DNA of 64,000 nt from Annona cherimola. Lineage: Eukaryota > Streptophyta > Magnoliopsida > Magnoliales > Annonaceae. The notes beneath the pieces are model-generated. The model searched no databases. It worked only from the letters and a program-made list of their open reading frames with translations, and was not told the origin of the DNA. The stretch is from positions 25,103,817 to 25,167,816 of the forward strand of contig CM059971.1 in the NCBI GenBank assembly GCA_030490835.1. The letters run 5' to 3'. A program made the translations under genes and the position numbers. Each line of letters starts with the position of its first letter. The stretch's first letter is position 1. This document shows positions 22,901 through 34,466 of this stretch, one piece after another.

Positions 22901-24268
22901 TTTTAATCCAACTTATAGGTCATCACTTCCAATAGTCAAACGTACAACCTATGGGTCCATTGCTAGTTTCTGATGCATTGATACAAAAAATTCGAGTTGT
23001 ATTTTCAAGACACCGGAAATCCCTTTAGTTTATCCTTTAGGCTTGGGGTCATATCATAAAGCAAGGATTCGAAACTGAGTGCAGTGTGGATGTCTAGTGT
23101 CAAGCACTTTATCACCTAATCATGGCTTATTGAATGATGTATCCACACTCTTGATTGCTTAGGCGAAGCAATACAAAAGAAAGCTATCTCTACTACTTTG
23201 CTTATGAGAAATCATATAGTTTCAACTGATCCAAGAGCAAATGGCTGATAAAACTAGATCAAGAATAGGAAAGCCAACATCTAAATTTTAATCTATAAGA
23301 GAGCACAAGATCTAAGTTTTAGTTAAATTGGACATAGAATTGCATAACTTCTCTTTGAAGCATACTGGTTTTATTCATGATTCAAGCGTACTCTTGACAT
23401 TAGCGTTAGGAGATCACTATTTCTCTAATGAAGTGTTAGAATCGAAGAGATTTTACAAATGCTCTCGAAAACTGTAACCTCTGTAACCTTTTGTCAGAGC
23501 GCTTATCTCAATAAAAGATCTTCCCTAAAAAACAATAGATCGTTTTGATATAAACAATTTGCCCAATCTCTATAGTACTGGCTATTCATTTCTTGGTTTA
23601 CTATGGATTCGCATCAGCAGAGAACACAACGTTCGAGCAATCCTCAAACATTAAATAAAATGGTTGCAATTACAGTACAAAGCAATATCTTACTTGTTCC
23701 GTATGATAAGTATTGATCATCTCCATACGTAAAGCATCACATTCAAATAACTCCTTTTACTGATGATGTATTAAATGAGATTTGACGGGGGGGAAAAAGC
23801 AACCTTCAAAATATAGGAAAGAATAACGGGAAAAAACAGAGAAAAAAGCACCCAACAAAACCAAAATACAACCCACACAACATCCAACTTTTGTTAAAAT
23901 AAGAATTACAGTGTATACGCATCAAGGAAAAGACTCAATACCGGGGGAAAAAAACACTATTCATTTCCTACCATTGCTGTGGTCAGAACAGGAAGGAAAG
24001 AGATCCCGGGGATGGTGGTGATTCCAATATTGGTTATCAAATGTCCACATGAACCCCCGCCCAAAAGGCCAAAAAAGGAAGGTGATGCTGCATGCCCGCA
24101 ACTTCATCAATTTTGCAACAATCTTCTTCTAAACCCCAGAGATCGACGAGGGAGAGTCTTTGACAATGTGGTTGATCACGTCCAACGCATTTCAGATTCT
24201 AAGCCCAAGGACATAATAATTGGGGATTAGCTTTTCAGCTTCTCCCTTAGTTCCTCGTCCTGATCTTA
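19966..24268. other. Low-copy-looking region, no confirmed gene
   Basis: Less AT-rich and mostly free of recognised MITEs. Minus-strand hints of coding include a 60-base open block at 23753-23694 reading ELFECDALRMEMINTYHTEQ followed by GTAAGA, and DQDEELREKLKS before a stop at about 24265-24233. These cannot be combined into one transcript without contradiction. An 84-codon plus-strand frame at 23979 matches nothing I know. Confidence 0.35.
22738..23125 (-). mobile_element. Possible SINE-like repeat
   Basis: On the minus strand, ATTAGGTGATAAAGTGC (A-box-like) is followed by GTTTCGAATCC (B-box-like). GGTGTATTAATACAACCC lies at the far end. No poly(A) or target duplication was recognised. Confidence 0.3.
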
Positions 24269-24878
24269 GAGGATGTTTGTTATTTAAAAAACTTTTCAAA
24301 CTGTAATTTTTTAATTTAAAACTTTTTACTTTTCGTAATTATTTTATTTTTCAATTATTTATTCATTTCTTCCATAACAACTATCGTTCTTTTAGTAATG
24401 TTTTAATGCACCAGAGTGTAATACCATATTTTTAAAATATTTTTTTGAAAATTTTTTATAAAACTATTAATTTATGTGTATTTAATCTATAAATCAAATT
24501 TTACTATTTTTTTATATATGTATAAATTTTTTGATTTTTTAAAATATGAGAGATTTTAATAATTTTTAAATGATTAAAATAACCCAATGTTTAAAAATTA
24601 AAAATCTTTATTCACCTCCAAAAATGATAAAACTTAATATATATATATATAAGTAAAATACATCTAGATTAATAACTTTATAAAAATATTTTTAAAATGA
24701 GATTTTGCACATTGATACGTTGAAATTTCAATATGCATTGGAACATTGCTCCCTTCTTTTCAATCATTTTTACACAACTTATCATGTATCTAACTTATTT
24801 ATTTTAACTTTAAAGCATTACTCATACCATATTGTATCAATTTTTTGTCAAAAGCTTTATCATTTTTCAAACACAACC
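24269..24878 (-). mobile_element. Tourist-like MITE (family A), split by a hairpin element
   Basis: GAGGATGTTTGTTATTT at the left and TTTTTCAAACACAACC at the right are flanked by TTA (24266-24268 and 24879-24881). The body is interrupted after CTATCGTTCTTTT and resumes at CTTCTTTTCAATCATTTTT. Without the insert it would be about 250 bases, normal for the family. Confidence 0.75.
24394..24751. mobile_element. Foldback element with 9-base target duplication
   Basis: AGTAATGTTTTAATGCA at the left mirrors TGCATTGGAACATTGCT at the right. The family core (TATAAAACTATTAATTTATG, AAATTTTACTATTTTTT) folds on CATCTAGATTAATAACTTTA and AAAATGATAAAACTTAAT. CGTTCTTTT (24385-24393) and CCTTCTTTT (24752-24760) match 8/9. 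A 9-base duplication is typical of Mutator-like elements, the best clue to this family's origin. Confidence 0.75.
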
Positions 24879-25439
24879 TTAATTATTATGTTTTGTTGAC
24901 AATTTGATTCCTAAACAATTGACGTGTAGACATGGGAAATAGTTTGAGTAAGAGACAAAAAGCTACATAATCTCCTTAATTTTTAAAAAATTGATAACTA
25001 ATGCATTCCATGTAACCCCTTTCGAAGTAACCCTCTTTGTTTTTAAGATGTTAGCAATTAATGTAAAATTCAATTTATTCCTTATATTTAATATTATTTG
25101 TTTAGCTGTAATACCAAATTTTATCTAAATCAAATATGTTTATAGGTCACATTTAATAAAAAAAATAGATACATTTATATCTAAATTAATGCAAAATTAA
25201 AATCTATTCATTACATTCAATATCATTTGTTTAGATAGGAGACTAAATTTTATTTAAATCAAATATATTCATAAGCCATATTTGCATAAAAATATATATT
25301 TGTATGTAAATTAGAAAAAATGATTAGATCTATTTACATGTATTATAATATAATATTACTTTATAGAATCGTTTATCCACATAATACTAATATTTTATAT
25401 GATTTAGATGTTGAAAATACTACTTAAAATTGATATTTA

Positions 25440-25719
25440 GAGTATGTTTGGCTAAAACCAAAATTTTCAAATTAAAACTTTTCACTCTCCATAATTATCC
25501 TATTTTTAAATTATTTTTCACATCTTCATATACCACTATCATACTTTTTAATCATTTCTACACAACTACTAATTATTATATAATTAACCTATTTATTTTA
25601 AATTTATTCTTTTTACCCTTCATTATTATCTCTATCATATTACATCACTTTTTCTAGTTTAACAACTTTTACACTGAAAACTTTGCATTCAAAAGTTGTA
25701 TAGATTTCAAAATACATCC
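25440..25719 (-). mobile_element. Tourist-like MITE (family A), complete
   Basis: Bounded by perfect TTA duplications (25437-25439 and 25720-25722). Runs from GAGTATGTTTGGCTAAAACC to TCAAAATACATCC, 280 bases. Confidence 0.85.
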
Positions 25720-26430
25720 TTACTATTAAATTATTTATTGTATTGATTTTATACACTTGTAAATAAGACTCATATAAAGGATACTAAATAAATAAAAATA
25801 TTTTCATAATAATATAAATTATATTAAATACAACATATGAAATAGATTTCAACAATCATTAAGGTAGTAAAATAAAAGAAGGGTTTCATATAAACGTAGC
25901 CCTATAATATGATAAACTATTATATCAGTTAATGGTTGTGTGGTTAAATGCTAGTTAAAATTTTATAAATACCTAAAATACATAGTAAAAAATAATAAAA
26001 TAAGAAATGAAATGGAAGAGAATAAAATTATGGCTTTTCAATAGTTCTCTTATGCAATTAGAGAAGCGATCATTTATGACATTCAACTCTTTTAATTCAA
26101 CCCTCAATTTGATGAATATATTGGTAAATTTCATATATTAACTAATAGCTTTTGCTAACATCATGATGAAATGAATATTTTTAAAATCAAATAGAAATAT
26201 AATTATATAGTTAGTATTTTAAAAACACCATATGTATATTTGGGATTGTGGTGAAACATAGTAGGTATATAAATATTTGGAAAAAGCTCATTTAGGTTTG
26301 AAATCTTGGATTTTTTATTCAATTAATTTAGTAATATATTTAAGAACAAATTCCACATATATCAACAAAATTTACATGTAATTACATCTATACTTGTGAA
26401 TTTTTAAAAACTTCATATATATATACTATA
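25720..26430. other. Intergenic, no feature recognised
   Basis: AT-rich, no gene or bounded repeat seen. Confidence 0.5.
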
Positions 26431-26431
26431 T

Positions 26432-26930
26432 TATCTAAAATTTCATTCACATTCACATTGTTTAAGGGTCGACAACCTGTTTGAAAATGGATAAGGCTTT
26501 ATTTTTACCAACCTATTAACCCATTCAGTGATCAGTTTAACTCATTTATTTTAAATAAACGATCATGGATTGAGTGTTATTAACCCATTAACTCACATCG
26601 TGTTTCATTTAACCTATTCAATTTGATAACTTACTAACAACCCGTTCTCTTAGTATTAAAAATGGAAATTTAGATAATATACTATATCACTTAAGATTCC
26701 ATTCATACTCACATTGTTTGAAGGTCAACAACATGTTTTAAAATGGATAAGGCTTTGTTTTTTTCCAACCTATTAACCCATTCAATGATCAGTTTAACTC
26801 ATTTATTTTAAATAAAGGTAGATTGAGAGTTATCAATGCATCAACCCGTATAATGATCCATTTAACCTGTTCAATCTGATTAATTACTAGTAATCCATTA
26901 ACCTAGTATATAAATTCAAATCCTAATGTT
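26432..26930. repeat. Tandem duplication inside a hAT-like sequence, period about 256 bases
   Basis: TGGATAAGGCTTT, CCAACCTATTAACCCATTCA and GATCAGTTTAACTCATTTAT recur in order at about 26488-26560 and 26744-26815. Their content resembles the hAT element at 33621, as does text near 27420-27560, so this may be part of an older hAT-type element reaching about 27970 and interrupted by a MITE and a hairpin. Confidence 0.65.
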
Positions 26931-27064
26931 TAAGTTTTTTACACTGATGTATAAATTGTTGTTATTAGTTATTCAATATACAATGAAATGTTGAGATTTG
27001 GACCACTATATATAATTTTTTATAATTAACAAGTTTGTTTCTAATCTATTAATATTTTAAATTT

Positions 27065-27354
27065 AAGTGCATTTTTCTTTAATACGAAAACTTTTTAAAC
27101 CAAAACTTTTCAATCTAAAACTATTCACTTTCCATAATTATCCTATTTTTAATATTTTTCGCATCTTCCTGTACAATGGACTTAACCTTGAATCATTACT
27201 ACACAACCATTCGTATAATGAATCTATTTATTTTAACTTTATTCTCTATACTCATCATCATTATCTCTATCATATCACATTATTTTCTTTCATTCAAATT
27301 TTTTTACACTAAAAATTTTTTATCCAAAATTTTTATAACTTCCTAAACACACTC
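27065..27354 (-). mobile_element. Tourist-like MITE (family A)
   Basis: Family body is clear (CAATCTAAAACTATTCACTT, AATCTATTTATTTTAACTT, ATCATATCACATTATTTTC). Right end CCTAAACACACTC; left end diverged. Confidence 0.65.
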
Positions 27355-27574
27355 TAATTTTATTTTATGTCATGTAGTTGTTAATAAATTAAATATTTTA
27401 CAACTTATTTATATTTATATAAACAACCCGCTACGCATTTATTAAAAGGGTTATAAATGAATCGATTAAGAATTTTAAAATGGATTAATAAACATATTAG
27501 GTTGAGATTTAATAAATAGATCAAGATGAAGGCTAGACTTCAGTCCACTCAACCCGATTTGTTGCGGATTTTGA

Positions 27575-27955
27575 TCCTATGCACCCGGGTGCAAATACTC
27601 ATTTTTTAATATTATTTTTTGAAACCTTTTTTACACAACTATTAATTTAGTGTATTTAACATGTATATTAATTTTTACTATTTTTGGAAATTTTTAGATA
27701 TTTATTTTGAATTTTTAAAAATCAGTGGCATTTTAGTAAATTTAAATTACTAAAAATGTCATTGATTTTTAAAAATTCAAACTAAATATCTAAAAATATC
27801 CAAAAATAGTAAAAATTGATATACATGTCAAATACACATAAATTAATGATTGTGTCAAAAAAATTTCAAAAAATATATATATAAATGAGTATTCGCACCC
27901 TAAGTGCACCAAAGCTAGTGCACCCGGGTGCATAGAATCAGTTTCCATCAGTTGC
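27575..27955. mobile_element. Foldback element with GCACCCGGGTGC palindromic ends
   Basis: The left end TTTTGATCCTATGCACCC and the right end GGGTGCATAGAATCAGTTTC are inverted repeats, each with GCACCCGGGTGC. Inner arms AAATACTCATTTTTTAATA and AAATGAGTATTCGCACCC, AATTTTTACTATTTTTGGA and CCAAAAATAGTAAAAATT pair closely around an apex near 27740 (GTAAATTTAAATTAC). Core motifs match the other hairpins. Confidence 0.8.
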
Positions 27956-28427
27956 ACCCTTAATATTATTTAGAATCTATTAAGTGGTTTGTTAACCTTC
28001 AATGAAATGATAAACATGCCTAAGCCCTAATTATGGTTCTAAATCTAAGAATTCATATTTAATAAATTTTTGGTGCTTTTATTATAATACCTAGAGTATT
28101 GGTAACGAAAAATATGGATAACAGTGCAAATAGTGTAGCCTGAGAGCTACGTAACAATAGAATTTTGCAACTAAAAGTTGCATGTGTGAAAATTTGTGTA
28201 AGTCTAGGTGAATATAAAATTTCATTTAGTAAGAACTGGGTAGGTGAATTTTGATAAACATCTTAGTAGAACTTTGAGATAAATTTTCACATATTTAATT
28301 TAGGTTACATATGAGCACTCAAATTGAATATTTTCACATTTTTGAGATTTGGGTTGTGTATATAGATTTTGAACTAATAATGATGTTAATTTAAAAATAA
28401 CTTTATTAAGATATACGTAAGCGCGGG

Positions 28428-29972
28428 TGTAACATACCGGTCCAGAAAAGTGATCCCGGGTCGTGTATTTAATGAAATTTCCCAAGATCAATCACACATT
28501 TATGGCAAAATTAATTATTATAAATTCATAAAAATTTCAATATTCCACTTCCACTAGTCATGTTCCCATTATTACATCAAGGCATAAAGAAAAAGAAATT
28601 TTTACAAGTCTATCATTCTCAATACATGCCTTTAAAATAATTAAATAGAAATAATTATTCTTGAAAATCTTCTTGTAAATCCCAAAACGCTAGTGTCCCA
28701 CTTGATTTGGTACACCTGTAAAAATAATGGGTTAGTCTCAACATGACTAGCAAGTAGAAAATTATTTGAAAATGGATAATGGCCCAATTAAAACTTAATT
28801 AAATGATAAAATAATTATTTAATTTAATATCTTAAAAATTAGGCCTCAACTGCAAAATCAAACCCTTCCGTTAGTCCAGAAATATCAAAAACATAGAAAT
28901 AGACTATTTGATCATTCAAATGGGAGTTCAAATGAATAAATCACAATAAAATAAAATGAACGGCCCACATTAAGCCACATAATCATTAATGTTCCTGCAT
29001 ATGGGACCCACCCAGGCCTCTCTCACTTAGCCTGTACTGCTGTGATAACTGCACATCCAGAATATTTAAATGTTAAAAGCATTAAAATCATCAAATATAT
29101 TAAATAGTCAAATGAAACGAAGAAAATTCGTTGCAAATACATGATTTAAATGAATCCGCCGAAACTTACTTCCTCTGACGAATTGCTATTCTCTCTCCTC
29201 TGATTCGTCCGCAATTTGCCAACGAATTTTAATACTGAATGTTCGTGATTTTAGCTATGTAATTTAATTTTTTATGCAGGTTATTATTATATAAGTATCA
29301 TTATATATACTATAATTAACCCACATCATTAATTTCAATATATATATATATACAACATATCAATGCATTTATATAAAAATAAAATGCATAGTAAAACTTA
29401 AAAATCTCAATGCGCATAATTTCAAGTATAAAATTGAACATATTTACCTATAAAATTTTATATCCTAAATACTTAGGATTATAAAATTTTATAATGTCAA
29501 ATAGAGCCTAAAAATCATATCATGTAATGCTTTATACATTAAAAATAATTCCAACACATAAATTACATAATTATTGAACTAAAATCAATTTTCAATTAAA
29601 ATCCCACTTGCCTTTGAAGAAAATAAATTTCCTCCTTCCGCCACTTTACCTCCTGAACCTTCTTACGATCATCCCCATCTATCAAGTCCCCACCCTAATT
29701 TATAGAAGTCTCGTAGCTTCTAAGGGATAGGAAGATACGAATAAGATAAAATTTATTTTAAAATTAGATTTTATCTTAATAAATCTTATATATGATAATT
29801 CTTATCTTATGGTATCTTATCCCGTGGAGATAATTTGTTTCAAAATTAAATTCTATCTTAACTACCCTATCTAGGAGAGTTCTTATCTCATTCTATCTTA
29901 TCTCGTGGGGCCCACATGTCTGGAGAGGCAAAAATGCAAAAATTAATTGTTTATTATTTTCAATATTTTACA
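28428..29972. mobile_element. Solo LTR, 5-base target duplication GCGGG
   Basis: The segment starts TGTAACATACCGGTCC, ends CAATATTTTACA and is flanked by GCGGG at 28423-28427 and 29973-29977. TG...CA ends, a 5-base duplication, 1545 bases and no internal coding domain are the signature of an LTR left after recombination between two LTRs. Superfamily cannot be set from an LTR alone. GCGGG is unusual in such AT-rich DNA, which makes chance less likely. Confidence 0.7.
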
Positions 29973-29977
29973 GCGGG

Positions 29978-31205
29978 TGAGGTACCTAACCCATTTGAAA
30001 TGAATTAAAATAGTCGCACATAAGATTCGAATGATAGATTTGATGAAAATGACCCTCGTGGCGAAAATTGGTCCAAAAATAGAGATAGTGAAAATAATTG
30101 AGAATCATGAATGGAAGTCATGATTTAAGTGAAAGTAATTCTCATAATAATCGAAACATGCTCATGAATCTTTAAGAGGCTTAGAGATTATAAGTTTAAA
30201 AATTAAGCCATTTGGAGTTAATTACAAAAATTTGGCAAGAAATTAACTAAATAGGAAGTTTATATGAGATGCTAGATATATATATGTAATGTGTTAGAAG
30301 TGATTTGAGAAACACTTCAATTGATGAATGTGAATCTAGCCATGAGACTCTTTATATGTAGGGTTGGGTTTAAAGGATAAATTGTATTTAAAATATGGTT
30401 TGATTAAATGAATAACTTAAATATGATGAAAGAAAGTTAAGAGACATATGACTTTTTTATGTATTGTCGATTGATAATAAATGGTTAAATTATTTTACAA
30501 CAAGTGATATCTAATTTATATTGATTTCAACTTTGATTTAAGGGAGATTTAAAAATGAGATTGATCCCAACTTCAATCTCAAGTCTTGACAGAAAGTGAG
30601 GTTTAAGGTGAAATTGATATCAATATCGATCTCAAATTCTAATAGCTTGGAAACTTAAAAGAATGATGCTAAAAAGGGTCCAAACCCACCCCATTTTATT
30701 TGTTTTCCTTACTCTTCCTCATTTGTTTCCTTGCATTTTCATCCATCAAAACTTCTTCCAAAATCCTTGAGAGTTGTTGATTTCAACCCCATACTATTGA
30801 GGTGCTTGGATTCAAAGGAACTTAGCTTGGAAATTTAGAATAATTTTGAGATAATATTTAGTTAAAATAAGTAAGTTATTTTCTTTGAAATATAATATGG
30901 ATTTATGTTGAAAACATGTTGTTTTAACATTCTCTGTGGGCACCGTGATTATATTACTTGTTTTGGCTTGTTTTAAGGGAGATTATCACTATGGGGAGAA
31001 TTTGAAAATGTTGGTGTTTAGGGGTTTCTATAGAAGTCTACGAAATTAGTGATGTGGGAGTGATTGCTTATGCTTATAGAATATACTGGGTTGAATTTGG
31101 ATGATTTAGCTTAGAATTTATGAGGTTTCCAAATATTGTCTATTATATGTTTGATAAAATGTATAAGAGGCTTAGTGCATTGAATTTATGTATGAATGGA
31201 TGATA
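29978..31205. other. Intergenic, probably decayed retroelement
   Basis: No gene recognised. A diverged duplication lies near 30525-30650 (GAGATTGATCCCAACTTCAAT and GAAATTGATATCAATATCGA). Confidence 0.4.
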
Positions 31206-31210
31206 GAATT

Positions 31211-31629
31211 TGTCATGCCCTAGCCAATAGTCATAGGTATTGTCCGCTTTGGGCCTTATGCCTACACTATTTTGTCACTCTAGGCTCACCCCAAAAGGCT
31301 CCTCGACCACTCAACCAGAACCTCCACTTATATCCCAAGCTCTCTCCTTCATCCTAACTAATGTGATATGTTACATCCACCCCCCTGGGGCTCCAGCGTC
31401 CTCGCTACATGAGTTCCCGCTGGACACACTAGCAAAATATCAGAAGTCAGCTTTGATACTATTTTGTCACACCCTAGCCAACAGTTGCAAGTATTGTCCA
31501 CTCCGAGCCCTGCACCCGCACAGTTTTGTCCTTTTGGGCTCACCCTAATAGGCACCTCAACCATTCAATTAGAACTTTCACTTATAGTCCAAACTCTCTT
31601 CTTCATCCTAACCAATGTGAGATGTTACA
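31211..31629 (-). mobile_element. TRIM (terminal-repeat retrotransposon in miniature)
   Basis: Two 165-base direct repeats, 31211-31375 and 31465-31629, each start TGTCA and end TTACA on the plus strand. The 419-base unit is flanked by GAATT (31206-31210 and 31630-31634). Read on the minus strand, the 89-base interior starts with TAGTATCAAAGC (31461-31450), 10/12 to the initiator-Met tRNA primer site TGGTATCAGAGC, and ends with a purine tract AGCCCCAGGGGGGTGGA before the 3' repeat. The two LTRs differ at roughly a fifth of positions, so the insertion is old. Non-coding and dependent on other elements. Confidence 0.85.
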
Positions 31630-31634
31630 GAATT

Positions 31635-33620
31635 CCATTGAGATAGATGATTTATTGTGCATGTTTTGAATCATATGAGGTTATGGATCATGTGGTTTTA
31701 GGACTTGTAATGAGACATTGTCATTGGTTGAATGTGGTGTATGATTTGAGATTGAGAGTTTAAATTGGTTATCAGGATTTGGTTGGATTGAATGATGGAT
31801 TATGTAACCATGATGTTGAAGGGAATGGTAATTTGGAATTTATGGATGACGTGATTTATTTGGTCAAAATTGTAGTCTGAGTGATGGATAGAGTTTATGT
31901 TAATTGGGTTTGTTTTGAATTAATTTAGATTTTAGATTTTCCATGTAATACGTTGATTTTTACAATTTTGGACTTGACCCTATTTGGAAAATATTTGACT
32001 TTGTTTGTTCATGTTTTGTGAAACTAAGGACGCGTGGTTTTCGGCATAAGCATATGGCATAATTAATGTACAACATAGTTTGAAGGTTGTTCATAGTCCT
32101 TCGTTGACATGAGGAGAGTTGGGTTGCATGGGTATGGTTGTGGCATGGCATGAGCATAATATGTATGCATTGGGTACTTGTATGATAGCATGACATATAG
32201 CTATACCAATATGGCCATGGTGTGACATGTGGCTAGACAGGTATAACCTATGAGGGTATGCATCAAGAGAGGCATGACCATTGTGTGTAGTTAGTGTTAT
32301 GTGCATGGCCCTAGTGCGGTTTGCAGTTTGAGACGCATAGATGCATATTAGGTGTAGTGACACCAATGCTTGTGGCATAGCATGACGTGGCTATGGCGGG
32401 CTAGTAAGAGTCCAAGTTTGCATTGCTTGTGAGAGCACGACATATTTGATGATTTGACATCTTGCCATTATTTTCATTGACACAGCCACTTGTTGAATTT
32501 ATCCAAAGTCATGTGTAATTTTGATATTTTTAGTAGGTTTGGTATTGCAAGTATCTAGCTATGGGCTAAGTCATGTTAATCCTAAGTTGAGCTGGATTAT
32601 GATACGTATGTGTGATGTTGGTTTTGATTATGGTTATTTTGAAGTTAATGTATATATGAGTTGATAAATATACATATGTATGTATTACATTGTGAGTAAT
32701 GAAATGTATATAGTATACGAAGTTGTGGTTATCGATGTATAACTATTGAGATTTCGTTAATATACTTGTGACTCATAAATGTATATTTTACCTTCACCAT
32801 GAGTTGCACCACTACTTCCATGCATTAGTGGTTGTGGTGGTGGTGGTGATAGTGATGATGATGAGATTGAAATGATGTGATTTGAGTTGTTTCTTTTGTT
32901 ATAAATTTAATTATTGCATTAGTTATGAATATTTGTGGTCGCTACAAGTGTATTACCATGGGCATGTCATATTTTGTCTTTGAATTGTGGTAAATTTTGA
33001 GGAGATGTCCCAGGATTTTCATTATAGTGATTGCCAATCCGAGGCTATAGCCAGCAAGGTGCTATAGAGTGGTATAATAGCATGAACCAGATGAAATAGG
33101 ATGGAGGAAAGGACCATGATGATCCAAAGTAATTAAGAATGTTGACAACAAGATAAAATAGAAAGAAGAGCTGAATTTTAAATGAATTAAACTATTATAA
33201 TAGTATTTGTTTGGGGATTGTTCTTCGTGGCAAAGATGGCGGTGCAGAGTTTTATTTGACTGGCCAGCCACACATATACAGTGTCGGCTAAAAGAACAGC
33301 TGCATGCTAAAATAAAAATAAAAAAGAGAGAAGAAGAAGAAGAAGAAAAATAGCATGGCTGCAATTCTAGCCTTCAATCAATGGCGACGTGGTTAAAAGA
33401 ATCATGGGTAAGCATGGGCGATTATAAGAAAAATGTGGCTGGCCAGAGATTTCAAAGCTAAAAAAAAATGCAAGCTTCAAGAAGATACAACACCGACGCG
33501 GCAAGGAAAAACAATGGCGTCAGGCCCAGGACTAGGGGTGGAAATGGCAAGGTAGAGGAGGAACTCCTCCAGCCCCAACGATGTGATAGAGCATTAGAAG
33601 AGAAAAGAGGAAATTACAGC
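31635..33620. other. Intergenic, probably decayed LTR-type sequence
   Basis: Irregular repeats of GCATGRCAT and TGGCATG type between 32110 and 32400, a GGT/GAT simple repeat at 32830-32870 and an AGAAG repeat at 33325-33345. No conserved protein recognised. The short frames here are not credible genes. Confidence 0.4.
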
Positions 33621-34152
33621 TAGGGGTGTTAATGGTCATGATCAACCCATTAATCCACTCATACAACCTATTTACAAATGGGTCTAGGTTAGAATTTTTA
33701 AATAAATTGGTTATTACCTGCCAACTCGTTCAATCATTTGATTAAATAAACGGATTAGAGTTTAGATTTTATAATCCATCAACCTATTTAGTAACTTATG
33801 TAACCCATTAAAGTTATATATATAAGTAAACTCTTTGATTATTTCTCTCGTCACCTAATTTTCATTTACTTAATTCTATTTTCTTATTATTGCCTTATTT
33901 TCATTTTCTGTTCACCAAAAACATCATCTTGCCTCGCCCTACAAGATCATTATCTATCAAAGTTTAAGCGTTCAAGTCATTTGCTAACAATCCATTAACA
34001 AACCATCAACCCGTTTATTAAATGTGTTGTAAATGGGTTAATATCGAGATATATTAAATAGTTTAATAAATGGATTAGAGTTGGAATATTTTTAATGGGT
34101 TAGGATTAAGGTTAAGTTCTAACCCATCCAACACAATTCGTTAATACCCCTA
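33621..34152. mobile_element. hAT-type MITE
   Basis: Terminal inverted repeats TAGGGGTGTTAAT and GTTAATACCCCTA lie between 8-base near-identical flanks ATTACAGC (33613-33620) and ATTGCAGC (34153-34160). An 8-base duplication and a TAGGGGTG start are hAT hallmarks. The 532-base body has no ORF. Confidence 0.8.
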
Positions 34153-34466
34153 ATTGCAGCAGCTGTTGAACGATGACACATGGAGGTTGTTTTGAATATC
34201 AAGATGCAATAACATGGATACATGACATGGCACATGTCTTCACCGTCCAAACAAGCTATAAAAGTGTGGTAATAACCACACTCAAAAACATGAGAAATGC
34301 ACCATTCAAAAACTAACACATGGCAAAATACCTTGGAGCTCAAGCCAAGTAAAATACACAGAAGTTCAGTTTCGTGGAAACTATGCCTTAGAGCCCAAGC
34401 TTTTGGAACTACAAAAATGTCTACCCTCGCCATCAAAACTCTACAAATAACTACCCTCATGCTACC

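Noticed and set aside
23979..24230. 84-codon plus-strand frame
   Set aside because: No recognised domain, no splice or regulatory support, and it ends next to a MITE.
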